From JACQAI01 sp035507915 (GTDB lineage: Bacteria; Pseudomonadota; Alphaproteobacteria; Elsterales; Elsteraceae), in contig DATJNS010000446.1 of NCBI GenBank assembly GCA_035507915.1, positions 1 to 13,369 on the forward strand: 13,369 nt of DNA, read 5' to 3'. Each line of letters opens with the position of its first letter. The stretch's first letter is position 1. A program made the position numbers and the translations under genes. Below, one piece after another: positions 6,610-13,369 of this stretch. The notes under the pieces were generated by a model. That model saw nothing but the letters and a program-made list of their open reading frames with translations. It had not been told where the DNA came from and made no database searches.

Positions 6610-7746
6610 CTACATCGGGATGATGAACGGCGCGTCGGTCGAGAGTTTGTCGGAGATCAGCGTGGGCGCGCCGTCATTGACGACGATCATGTCCTGGATG
6701 TGCCAGTGGTGGCGTGCAGGCTCGAGCGCGAGCACCATGCCGGGCTCGAGAACGGTGTCGTTGCCGCGTGAGAGGATCGGCGCCTGCTGATGCCACCACG
6801 ACCCGACGCCGTGGCCGATCAGGATGTTGGTGTATTGCCACCCCACCTTGGCGAACTCGCGCACGACGTAATCGTAGACTTCGCCCGCGGTCGTTCCGGC
6901 ACGGCAGCGATCGATCGAGCGCCGATAGATGTCGAGCGTCGTGGCGTATTCGCGGCGCTGGGTGTCGCTCGCCGGGCCCAGGATCGCGTTGCGTGACTGG
7001 TGCCCCGGATAGCCGTCGAGATAGGCGACGTAGTCGGTGCGCACCACGTCGCCGCGCCGGAAACGCGTGTCGCCCTCGCCGGCATAGGAGATCGTGTTGG
7101 TGCTCGAGTTCAGGATGCCGTGGACCCAACCGCAGCCTTTGGCAAGGCAGCGTTCGACCAGCTTGGTGTGGACCGAGCGCTCGGTATCGCCGTCCTTGAT
7201 GGTGGCGAACACCTCGGCGTAGGCGTCGTCGAGCAGGTCGGCGCCGGCCTTGAGCTTGGCGATCTCGGCCGGCGTCTTGACCCAACGCACGCGGTCCATG
7301 ATCTCGACGCAGTCGATCATCGCGAGCTCCGGGAGCGCGCTCGCGACGACCTCCCAGTCGGCGGCGCTCACGACGTTCTTCTCGAAGCCGACGCGCGCCT
7401 TGGCGAGGCCCTGCTCGCTCAGCACCCGGGCCAGCGTGGCATAGGGCCGGTCGACGTAACCCTCGTAGATCTCGACGCGCTCGACCCACGAGTCGCGTTT
7501 CACGAGCCCGGCGGCCGTCGTGTTGGTGACGATCGTCGGCTTGCCGTGACGCGGCCATACGAGCAGCACCGCGCGCGGCGAATCGGCAAAATCCTGATGG
7601 CGCGCCAGCGTGCCGGGATAGACCACGCCGGACAGGTAGGTGAAGTTGTGCCCGGAGCGCACGACCAGCGCGTCGAGCCGCGCCTCGTCCATCAGGCGCT
7701 CGAGGCGCGGCAGGTTGACGAGCTGGGCGGGATCGCGGGCGGGCAT
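6610..7746 (-). CDS. M24 (creatinase/prolidase-fold) protein with altered metal ligands
   Basis: This 378-residue cytoplasmic protein has the two-domain layout of Xaa-Pro aminopeptidase and creatinase: an N-terminal creatinase-like domain (about 1-150) and a C-terminal pita-bread domain (about 160-370). Aligning it by eye with canonical M24 motifs, D238 (RTDYVAYLDGY), H312 (GHGVG), H319 and E342 (LALEPA) are kept. The second Asp (usually in SDxTRT) is H249 in GHQSRN, and the last Glu (usually in RIED) is Q351 in HIQDM. Some M24 members, such as creatinase, work without metal, so this may be a hydrolase of another C-N bond rather than a peptidase. Start ATG 7746 is chosen because the creatinase-like sequence begins there; a weak AGGA lies about 10 bases upstream. 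It heads an operon with the isomerase and is divergent from a binding-protein gene. Confidence 0.88.
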   Translation of the reverse strand: MPARDPAQLVNLPRLERLMDEARLDALVVRSGHNFTYLSGVVYPGTLARHQDFADSPRAVLLVWPRHGKPTIVTNTTAAGLVKRDSWVERVEIYEGYVDRPYATLARVLSEQGLAKARVGFEKNVVSAADWEVVASALPELAMIDCVEIMDRVRWVKTPAEIAKLKAGADLLDDAYAEVFATIKDGDTERSVHTKLVERCLAKGCGWVHGILNSSTNTISYAGEGDTRFRRGDVVRTDYVAYLDGYPGHQSRNAILGPASDTQRREYATTLDIYRRSIDRCRAGTTAGEVYDYVVREFAKVGWQYTNILIGHGVGSWWHQQAPILSRGNDTVLEPGMVLALEPARHHWHIQDMIVVNDGAPTLISDKLSTDAPFIIPM

Positions 7747-7857
7747 GGACGCGGATTCCTCGAGCAGGGCGACGAGAGGTGCGCAACGGCGGTCGCCGCG
7801 ACGATTTGAGCACCGATGCGACTGGCGCACCATCCCCAATCCGGCGCTACACTCGCG

Positions 7858-7876
7858 CGAGCGGATCACCCGCTCG
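7858..7876 (+). promoter_or_regulatory. Stem-loop abutting the binding-protein ribosome-binding site
   Basis: CGAGCGG (7858-7864) and CCGCTCG (7870-7876) form a perfect 7-bp stem with a 5-base loop. The right arm ends on the first base of the GGAGA Shine-Dalgarno sequence (7876-7880). It may influence translation or be an operator in the 140-base divergent region between the M24 gene and this gene. I found no convincing -35/-10 pair there; TACACT at 7848-7853 is a weak -10 candidate. Confidence 0.35.
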
Positions 7877-7886
7877 GAGAACGCCG

Positions 7887-9461
7887 ATGCCGCGTCGCCC
7901 GCTCGTTTGCCTGGCGCTGGCCGCCTTGTCCCTGCTGGCGCTGCCGGCGCGTGCCGCGAACCTGACCATCGCGATGGCGAGCGAGCCGTCCTCGATGGAT
8001 CCGCACTACCAGATCCTCACGCCCAACGAGATGGTCGCCAAGCACGTGTTCGAGCCCTTGGTCCAGCAGGGTCCGCAGCAGGAGCCGCTGCCCGGCCTCG
8101 CGATTGCCTGGAAGGCGCTCGACCCGACCACCTGGGAGTTCGATCTGCGTCCCAACGTGCGCTGGCACGACGGCACGCCGTTCACCGCCGACGATGTCGT
8201 GTTCACCATGCATCGCGCCCCCAAGGTCCCGAACAGCCCGGCCTCCTACAGCCTTTACTTGAAACAGGTCACCGACGTGTACGCTCAGGGTCCCCTGACC
8301 GTGATCTTCAAGACCGCGACGCCGTTCCCGCTCCACCCGTTCTACCTGTCGAACATCCTGATCGTGCAGAAGAAGGCCGCCGAGCACGCGACGACCAACG
8401 ATTTCAACAGCGGCAAGGCCATGATCGGCACCGGACCCTACAAGTTCGTCGAGTGGGTCCAGGGCGATCACATCAGCTTCGTCCGCAACGACGACTATTG
8501 GGGCGCGAAGGAGCCCTGGGAGAAGTTGACGATCAAGCCGATCGCCAACGCCGGCGCGCGCGTCGCCGCGCTCCTGTCGGGCGGCGTCGACCTGATCGAC
8601 AACGTGCCGTCGACCGATGCGCTGCACCTCAAGGCGGACGCCAATGTCGCGGTCTATGCCGGCCTGTCCAACCTCGTCATGCTGCTCAATCTCGACCAGG
8701 GCAACCCCAAGAGCACGCCGTTCGTGACCGACAAGGCGGGGCGCCCGCTCGGCGAGAATCCGTTCGTCAAGCTCGCGGTGCGCCGCGCCATCTCGAAGGC
8801 GATCAACCGCGAGGCGATCGTCGATCACGTCATGGAGGGCGCCGCCGAGGTGGCGTCCCAGCCGGTCGCCGACCTGACGTTCGGCGCCAGCCCGAACCTG
8901 AAGCCCGAGCGCTACGATCCCGAGGGTGCCAAGAAACTGCTCGCCGAGGCGGGCTATCCCGACGGCTTCGGCGTCACGATCCACGGCCCGAACAACCGCT
9001 ACCCCATGGACGCGCAGATCTGCCAGGCGATCGCCCAGATGCTGACACGCGTCGGCATCCAGACGAAGGTCGAGACGATGCCGCTCAATGTGTTCTTCAC
9101 GCGCGCGTCCAACCGCGAGTTCAGCATGTTCCTGACGGGCTGGGGCGCGGTCGGCACGGGCGAGGCCTCGGTGACGCTCAATGCGGTGCTGCACACCTAC
9201 AACCCCGAGCACGGTGCGGGCGTGGCCAACCGCGCGCGCTACTCGAATCCCGAGTTCGACCGGGTGCTCGACATGGCGATGACGACATTCGACGGTCCCA
9301 AACGCGCCGCCCTGCTGGCCAAGGCCAACGAGATTGCCATGGCCGACGTCGCGATCGTCCCGCTCCACGTGCCGATCTACCGCTGGGCCACGCGCAAGGG
9401 CCTGACCTACGTTCCCCGGATGGACTCGCAGACCCTGGCGATGGGAACGCGCCCGCAATGA
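7887..9461 (+). CDS. ABC transporter solute-binding protein, family 5 (peptide/nickel class)
   Basis: This is a periplasmic substrate-capture protein of the SBP_bac_5 family (DppA/OppA/NikA relatives), 524 residues. The start ATG 7887 has GGAGA 6 bases upstream. It is followed by a Sec signal peptide: MPRRP, a hydrophobic stretch, and an Ala-Arg-Ala cleavage site after residue 23. There is no lipobox. The family signature is clear at residues 84-110 (FDLRPNVRWHDGTPFTADDV), with further typical blocks GTGPYKFVEW, NDDYWG, AVRRAISKAINREAIV and EGAKKLLAEAGYPDGFGVTI, and a C-terminal lobe ending VAIVPLHVPIYRW. No permease or ATPase gene follows; the next gene is an unrelated MFS transporter. It may therefore serve a transporter encoded elsewhere. 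Divergent placement from the M24 gene makes a shared substrate, such as a peptide or other amide, plausible but unproven. Confidence 0.95.
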   Translation: MPRRPLVCLALAALSLLALPARAANLTIAMASEPSSMDPHYQILTPNEMVAKHVFEPLVQQGPQQEPLPGLAIAWKALDPTTWEFDLRPNVRWHDGTPFTADDVVFTMHRAPKVPNSPASYSLYLKQVTDVYAQGPLTVIFKTATPFPLHPFYLSNILIVQKKAAEHATTNDFNSGKAMIGTGPYKFVEWVQGDHISFVRNDDYWGAKEPWEKLTIKPIANAGARVAALLSGGVDLIDNVPSTDALHLKADANVAVYAGLSNLVMLLNLDQGNPKSTPFVTDKAGRPLGENPFVKLAVRRAISKAINREAIVDHVMEGAAEVASQPVADLTFGASPNLKPERYDPEGAKKLLAEAGYPDGFGVTIHGPNNRYPMDAQICQAIAQMLTRVGIQTKVETMPLNVFFTRASNREFSMFLTGWGAVGTGEASVTLNAVLHTYNPEHGAGVANRARYSNPEFDRVLDMAMTTFDGPKRAALLAKANEIAMADVAIVPLHVPIYRWATRKGLTYVPRMDSQTLAMGTRPQ

Positions 9462-9473
9462 CGGGCGACCTGC

Positions 9474-9513
9474 GTCGCGCGATCATGCCGAGCGAGCGTA
9501 TGATCGGCGCGAC
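9474..9513 (+). repeat. Imperfect inverted repeat after the binding-protein gene
   Basis: GTCGCGCGATCAT (9474-9486) and ATGATCGGCGCGAC (9500-9513) are complementary apart from one extra base, giving a 13-bp stem with a single bulge and a 13-base loop. It begins 12 bases after the binding-protein stop, where a terminator would be expected, but no T-tract follows. It could instead be an operator for the downstream MFS gene. Confidence 0.5.
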
Positions 9514-9563
9514 CTGACGGCACCGCTTGCGCCGGGCCTCGGCCTTGGCGCACCCTCTGAGCT

Positions 9564-9590
9564 CCTGCGCTGAAGAACGCAGGGAGGAGG
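9564..9590 (+). promoter_or_regulatory. Strong ribosome-binding site of the DHA2 gene with overlapping small hairpin
   Basis: AGGGAGGAGG (9581-9590) is an unusually strong Shine-Dalgarno stretch ahead of the GTG start at 9598 and supports that start. CCTGCG (9564-9569) can pair with CGCAGG (9578-9583), so a 6-bp hairpin would cover the 5' edge of this stretch while leaving GAGGAGG free. Confidence 0.55.
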
Positions 9591-9597
9591 AAACAGC

Positions 9598-11106
9598 GTG
9601 TCGGAACCCGCAGGCTCGCCGGCCGCGGTGCCGCGTCGGGGGCTGGTGCTCGCGGCGTGCATGATGGCGACCTTCATCGTCGCGATCGAGAGCAGCATCG
9701 TCGGCACCGCGTTGCCAACGATCACCGCCGAGCTCGGCGGGTTCAGGCTGTTCAGCTGGGTGTTCGCGGCTTCGCTGCTGGCGCAGGCCGTGACCGTGCC
9801 GATCTACGGCCGTCTCGCCGACCTCTATGGCCGCAAGCGCACGTTCTTTGTCGGCACCAGCGTATTCCTGGTCGGCGCGATCTTGAGCGGCTGCGCCTGG
9901 GGCATGGTGCCCCTGATCCTGTTCCGCGCCCTGCAGGGGCTCGGCGCCGGTGCGCTGCAGCCGATCGCCTACACGATCGCGGGCGACATCTACACGCCGG
10001 CCGAGCGTGCGCGCGTCCAGGGTTTTCTGTCGGGCGTGTTCGGCGTCGCGGGCGTGTTCGGTCCCGCGCTCGGCGCCTTCCTGGTCGAGCATGGCAGCTG
10101 GCGGGCGGTGTTCTGGATCAACGTGCCGGTCGGCCTCGCCGCGATGGCGATGCTCGCGCGCTTCCTGCCCGAGCGCGCCACGTCGCGCGAGCACAAGGTC
10201 GACTATCTCGGCTCGGCGCTCCTGATGCTGGGCGCCGGCGCCGTCATGGTGGCGCTCGTTCAGGTACGCAGCCTCGACGGCGTCACGCTTGCGGCGCTCG
10301 CCGGCGGCGGATTGCTGGCGCTCGTCGTGCTGGTGCTGCACGAGTATCGCGCCGTCGAGCCGATGGTGCCGATTGCGCTCTGGAGCCGGCGCATCTTCGC
10401 GGTCGGCAATCTCGGCGCGCTGACCATCGGCATGGTGATGATGGGGCCGATCGCCTTCCTGCCGACCTACGTGCAGGGTGCGATGGGACGCAGTCCGCTG
10501 GCGGCAGGGTCGGTGATCGCGGCGATGTCGATCAGCTGGGCATTCGCCAGCTTCGCGGCTGGTCGCCTGATGGTGCGCACGTCCTACCGCGCGGCGGCGG
10601 TGGCCGGAGGCTCGATGCTGGTGCTGGGGAGCGCGATCCTCGCCATGCTCGAGCCGTCGCGTGGACCTCTGTGGGCGGGGGCCGGCGCGTTGTTCATCGG
10701 TATCGGCATGGGCTACTGCAACACCGCGTTCCTGGTCTCGATCCAGGCCAGCGTCGAATGGCGCGAGCGCGGCGTCGCGACCTCGTCGGTGCTGTTCATG
10801 CGCACCGTCGGCCAATCGCTGGGCGCATCGCTGTTCGGCGCCCTCTTCAACGTCGGGCTGTACGGCCGGTTTCCCGACGTCGGCGATGCGGTCGACCGGC
10901 TGATGAAGCCGGCGCTGCGCCAGTCGCTCGGCGCGGCCGAGATCGCCCGTCTGACCGAGGCGATCGCGGGCGCGCTACACCTCGTCTACTTGATTTGCGG
11001 CCTGCTCGCGCTGCTGGCGCTGGTGCTGCCGCTTTGGATGCCGTCGGGCTTCGGCCCGCGCCAACAGGGCATGGCGCCCGCGCGCGAGGCCGAGGGCCGC
11101 GGTTGA
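9598..11106 (+). CDS. MFS multidrug transporter, DHA2 (14-helix, EmrB/QacA-like) family
   Basis: This is an inner-membrane drug/proton antiporter candidate of 502 residues, the usual size for the 14-helix DHA2 group. Visible motifs are the helix-1 motif IESSIVGTALPTI (30-42), where DHA2 proteins normally carry an acidic residue; motif A GRLADLYGRKR (71-81) in the first cytoplasmic loop; motif B RALQGLGAGAL with R110; and the antiporter motif C GVFGVAGVFGPALGAFL (146-162) on helix 5. The start is GTG 9598 behind a strong AGGAGG. Hydrophobic segments alternate with short loops to a short basic, hydrophilic tail. No adaptor (EmrA-like) gene or TetR/MarR regulator is beside it, so it probably acts alone. 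It ends 10 bases from the convergent symporter gene. The substrate cannot be predicted from sequence. Confidence 0.93.
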   Translation: MSEPAGSPAAVPRRGLVLAACMMATFIVAIESSIVGTALPTITAELGGFRLFSWVFAASLLAQAVTVPIYGRLADLYGRKRTFFVGTSVFLVGAILSGCAWGMVPLILFRALQGLGAGALQPIAYTIAGDIYTPAERARVQGFLSGVFGVAGVFGPALGAFLVEHGSWRAVFWINVPVGLAAMAMLARFLPERATSREHKVDYLGSALLMLGAGAVMVALVQVRSLDGVTLAALAGGGLLALVVLVLHEYRAVEPMVPIALWSRRIFAVGNLGALTIGMVMMGPIAFLPTYVQGAMGRSPLAAGSVIAAMSISWAFASFAAGRLMVRTSYRAAAVAGGSMLVLGSAILAMLEPSRGPLWAGAGALFIGIGMGYCNTAFLVSIQASVEWRERGVATSSVLFMRTVGQSLGASLFGALFNVGLYGRFPDVGDAVDRLMKPALRQSLGAAEIARLTEAIAGALHLVYLICGLLALLALVLPLWMPSGFGPRQQGMAPAREAEGRG

Positions 11107-11116
11107 CGGATCCCGC

Positions 11117-12403
11117 TCAGGCCCGGATCGCGCGGCGCCGTATCGCCGCCAGCGAGACGATGCTGAGCAATGCCGTCGCCATCAGGTAGTAGCTCGGCGA
11201 GAGCGGGTCGCCGGTCTGCGCGATCAGCCAGGTCGCGATGAACGGGGCGAAACCGCCGAAGATCGTCACCGAGATGCTGTAGCTGAAGGCGACGCCGACC
11301 GCCCGCGTCTCGACCGGGAATTGCTCGGCCAGCAGCGCCGGCAGCACGCCGCTGTAGCCCGCCTTGATCAGATTTAGGAGGCCGACGGCGAACATCGCGG
11401 TCGCCAGCGACGGATAGGCGACCATGAGCCAGAAGGCGGGGTAGGCGCACAGCAGGAAGAGCCAGCCCGTGACCAGCATGATGCGCGTGCGTGGCGTGGT
11501 GCTGTCCGACCAGTGTCCGGCGATCACCGAGAAGACCGCGAGGATGATCCCGCCGACCAATGTCGCAGCGAAGCCGGTGTAGGCCGGCAGATGCAGCGTC
11601 TTGACTCCGTAGGTCGGGACGTAAAGGAGGAGGTAGTAGGAGCTGTTCGAGACGATCGAGGCGCCGAGCGCGAGCAGCACCGCGACCGGCTGGCGGCGCA
11701 ACAGGTCGCCGATCGGCACCGTGGGCGGCTTCTCCGCCTCGATGAAGTCGTGCGTCTCGGCGATGCGCGAGCGGATGTAGAGCCCGGCGGGACCGATGAG
11801 GAGGCCGAAGACCCAGGGGATGCGCCAGCCCCAATCGACCAGCTGCTCGTGCGAGAGCTCTTTCGTCAACGTGAACCCGAACAGCGAGACGATGACCGAG
11901 ACGATGCCGGTGGTGGACCATTGCCAGCTCGCGCTGTAGCCCTTGCGCTTGCCGCCGTGCTCGGCCAGGAACGCGACCGCGCTGCCGAACTCGCCGCCGA
12001 CCGAGAAGCCTTGGAGCAGCCGTGCGACCGTGATGATGATCGGTGCCGCGATGCCGATCGTCGCATAGCCCGGGGTGACGACCATGAGGGTCGTGCCGGT
12101 CATCATGAGCGCGATCGACAGGGTCAGGCCCGCCTTGCGGCCCGCACGGTCGGTGTAGGTGCCGATGACGGCGGCGCCCAGTGGCCGCGCGACGTAGGAC
12201 AGCCCGAACGCGCCGAAGGTGATCAACAGCGACATGGTCGGATTGCGGGTGGGGAAGAAGACCTCCGCGAGCGTTGCCGCGAAGAAGCCGTAGACCAGGA
12301 AGTCGAACCATTCGAGCACGTTGCCGATGGTCGCGGCGACGATAACGTTCGGCAGGCGCGGCCGCACCGACGAGGTGTCGCCCGCTGCGGCATCGATAGC
12401 CAT
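11117..12403 (-). CDS. MFS transporter, metabolite:H+ symporter (MHS) family
   Basis: This is a 12-helix inner-membrane symporter of 428 residues, related to ProP, KgtP and citrate/proton transporters, which import organic acids or zwitterions with protons. MHS hallmarks are present: GNVLEWFDFLVYGFFA (27-42) on helix 1 with its E-W-F-D core, motif A as GTYTDRAGRKAGL (81-93), and RLLQGFSVGGEFGSA (128-142) on helix 4 followed by FLAEHGGKRKGY. No C-terminal coiled coil like that of ProP is seen; the protein ends soon after the last helix, so osmosensing is unlikely. The start ATG 12403 has GAGGGAGGAAGGA just upstream, a very strong ribosome-binding site; the open frame continues to 12664 but that extension does not look like protein of this family. 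It is divergent from the GST gene. Substrate not determined. Confidence 0.94.
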   Translation of the reverse strand: MAIDAAAGDTSSVRPRLPNVIVAATIGNVLEWFDFLVYGFFAATLAEVFFPTRNPTMSLLITFGAFGLSYVARPLGAAVIGTYTDRAGRKAGLTLSIALMMTGTTLMVVTPGYATIGIAAPIIITVARLLQGFSVGGEFGSAVAFLAEHGGKRKGYSASWQWSTTGIVSVIVSLFGFTLTKELSHEQLVDWGWRIPWVFGLLIGPAGLYIRSRIAETHDFIEAEKPPTVPIGDLLRRQPVAVLLALGASIVSNSSYYLLLYVPTYGVKTLHLPAYTGFAATLVGGIILAVFSVIAGHWSDSTTPRTRIMLVTGWLFLLCAYPAFWLMVAYPSLATAMFAVGLLNLIKAGYSGVLPALLAEQFPVETRAVGVAFSYSISVTIFGGFAPFIATWLIAQTGDPLSPSYYLMATALLSIVSLAAIRRRAIRA

Positions 12404-12497
12404 TCGTCCTTCCTCCCTCGTTTTGGTGCGGCCCGATGCGGTCATGCCGCTAGCGGGGCGCGATTGTTGGCACGGCAACGAAACTACCATGCTCCGA

Positions 12498-12524
12498 GTC
12501 ACGCTGCGAACGAGGCGTCGTGAC
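12498..12524. promoter_or_regulatory. Spaced dyad, possible operator
   Basis: GTCACG (12498-12503) and CGTGAC (12519-12524) are perfect inverted half-sites with a 15-base spacer. It lies in the divergent region about 95 bases upstream of the symporter start, a place suitable for a dimeric regulator. No regulator gene is adjacent in the window. Confidence 0.3.
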
Positions 12525-12553
12525 GCTCCAATCCGCGACACCTCTCGCGACGT

Positions 12554-12567
12554 TCCGCACTTGCGGA
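12554..12567. promoter_or_regulatory. Short perfect palindrome, possible operator
   Basis: TCCGCACTTGCGGA has 6-base perfectly inverted arms around a 2-base centre. The tight centre suits a DNA-binding dimer better than an RNA hairpin. It lies 62 bases before the GST start and next to the AT-rich patch, so it could regulate either divergent gene. Confidence 0.4.
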
Positions 12568-12629
12568 CAGTGGCCATTTGCCCAAAAAGAAATTGTGCGG
12601 CCCCCAGGCAGCTCGAGCTGAGGACGGCA

Positions 12630-13369
12630 ATGATGCCCAAGCAGGATCGCCAGTCGGCCACCACCGGCTCGCCCGCGCTCGCGTCGGAGGACGGCGGCGC
12701 CTTGGCGCGGTACCGCTTGATCGGCTCGACCGCGTCGCCCTACGCACTCAAGCTCCGCGCCCTTCTGCGCTATCGCCGGCTGCCGGTCGACTGGGTGATC
12801 ATGACCAAGGCGCTGCGGCGCGCGACGGCGCACGTGCAGCCCAACATGATTCCGATCCTGCAGTTTCCCGAGGACGGCAGCTATCACGCCGACACCTCGA
12901 TTCTCGCCAACGAACTGGAACGGCGCCATCCCAACGGACGTTCCGTGATCCCGCCGCAGCCCGGGCCGCGCTTCCTGTGCGACCTGCTCGAGGACATGGC
13001 CGACGAGATGGCCGTTAAGTGCCTCTTCCTCTACCGATGGTGGGATCCCGAGGATCAAGCTTATGTCAGTCGTTGGGCGGCCGAGGAATGGTCGACCTCG
13101 GCGGCGGCGACGGGATCCGCCGAGGAGATCGCCGAGTTCCGCGCGCGCCAGGTCGGCCGCATGACGATCCTCGGGGCGACCGCCGAGAACAAGCCGCTGC
13201 TGGAGGCGCTCTACCTCCGCATCCTGGCGGCGTTCGAGCCGCATGTCGGGCTCGGCAAGTTCCTCTTCGGCACGCGCCCGTCGCTTGCCGACTTCGCGTG
13301 GTACGGGCAGCTCGCCCAGATGGCCTGCGATCCGACGCCGATGCGGATCATGCGCGAGCGCGCGCCGTT
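12630..13369 (+). CDS. Glutathione S-transferase family protein, 3' end missing
   Basis: This is a cytosolic GST-fold protein; 246 codons are visible and the frame is still open at the window end. The thioredoxin-like N-terminal domain begins after a ~27-residue leader: RYRLIGSTASPYALKLRALL, with S33/S36 where the glutathione-activating residue may lie, then NMIPILQF with the expected cis-proline (P75), and HADTSILANELERR with D88-T89-S90 in the glutathione gamma-glutamyl binding position. The helical C-terminal domain follows, with GTRPSLADFAWYGQL matching the GST N-capping/hydrophobic staple region (SxAD). GAGGA (12620-12624) precedes ATG 12630 by 5 bases and ATG 12633 by 8, so either could start the protein. 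It is divergent from the symporter. Members conjugate or reduce electrophiles, or act in aromatic breakdown; the exact role is unknown. Confidence 0.88.
   Translation, partial: MMPKQDRQSATTGSPALASEDGGALARYRLIGSTASPYALKLRALLRYRRLPVDWVIMTKALRRATAHVQPNMIPILQFPEDGSYHADTSILANELERRHPNGRSVIPPQPGPRFLCDLLEDMADEMAVKCLFLYRWWDPEDQAYVSRWAAEEWSTSAAATGSAEEIAEFRARQVGRMTILGATAENKPLLEALYLRILAAFEPHVGLGKFLFGTRPSLADFAWYGQLAQMACDPTPMRIMRERAP

Larger units (their letters stand above)
12404..12629. other. Divergent intergenic region with two dyads
   Basis: This 226-base gap between the divergent symporter and GST genes should hold both promoters. It contains a locally AT-rich patch around 12576-12597 (ATTTGCCCAAAAAGAAATTG), which stands out from its surroundings, but I see no sure -35/-10 pair. 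Two symmetric sites at 12498-12524 and 12554-12567 are listed separately. No convincing small gene was found. Confidence 0.6.

Noticed and set aside
7747..7869. N-terminal extension of the M24 protein to 7869
   Set aside because: The extra residues are unlike the family and would overlap the leader of the divergent binding-protein gene.
11107..11116. Terminator between the convergent DHA2 and MHS genes
   Set aside because: Only 10 bases separate the stops and no stem-loop is visible there.
7866..12523. Long antisense frames opposite the binding protein, DHA2 and MHS genes (7866-9458, 9178-10815, 11513-12523)
   Set aside because: Each is a compositional mirror of a well-supported gene and shows no family motif or ribosome-binding site.
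12404..12664. N-terminal extension of the MHS symporter to 12664
   Set aside because: The extension lacks family similarity, overlaps the GST start, and the ATG at 12403 has a very strong ribosome-binding site.
1..13369. Mobile element, phage, CRISPR or RNA genes
   Set aside because: No transposase, integrase, repeat array, terminal repeats or tRNA/rRNA-like sequence was seen; base composition looks even across the window.

Overview
This is a GC-rich, densely packed chromosomal stretch from what is most likely an alphaproteobacterium. The base composition, the single-domain PAS_5 family protein, and the mix of RND efflux, an MHS-type symporter, a TauD-like dioxygenase and a dipeptide-type binding protein fit soil or water lineages such as Rhodospirillales or Hyphomicrobiales. 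The exact genus cannot be read from the window. Ten complete protein genes and two genes cut by the window edges account for almost all bases. I see no rRNA, tRNA, CRISPR array, insertion sequence or phage gene, and no gene-free stretch longer than about 230 bases.

Left part (1-5165, all plus strand): the C-terminal part of an RND periplasmic adaptor, a full CusA/CzcA-type RND permease, a PAS_5 domain protein 33 bases later, and a small protein with a C-terminal XRE-type helix-turn-helix. The first two form two of the three layers of an envelope efflux pump. The outer-membrane channel, if linked, would lie before the window. The PAS gene appears to begin at an ATC codon placed correctly behind a good Shine-Dalgarno sequence.

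Middle part (5267-9461): a TauD/TfdA-type Fe(II)/2-oxoglutarate dioxygenase on the plus strand converges on a minus-strand pair, a creatinase/prolidase-fold (M24) protein followed by an RpiB-type sugar-phosphate isomerase. A GC-rich hairpin sits between the converging stops. A family-5 (peptide/nickel class) solute-binding protein is divergent from the M24 gene, with no ABC permease or ATPase gene beside it. The M24 protein has two of its five metal-ligand positions changed, so its chemistry is uncertain.

Right part (9598-13369): a 14-helix DHA2-type drug/proton antiporter and an MHS-type metabolite/proton symporter converge with 10 bases between their stops. A glutathione S-transferase-like gene is divergent from the symporter and runs off the right end. 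The 226-base divergent gap holds two dyads that could be operators.

Overall this looks like a transport and catabolism neighbourhood rather than a clear new system. The points most worth following are the ATC start, the altered M24 active site, the two-part XRE protein with an unrecognised N-terminus, and small hairpins lying just before the ribosome-binding sites of three genes.
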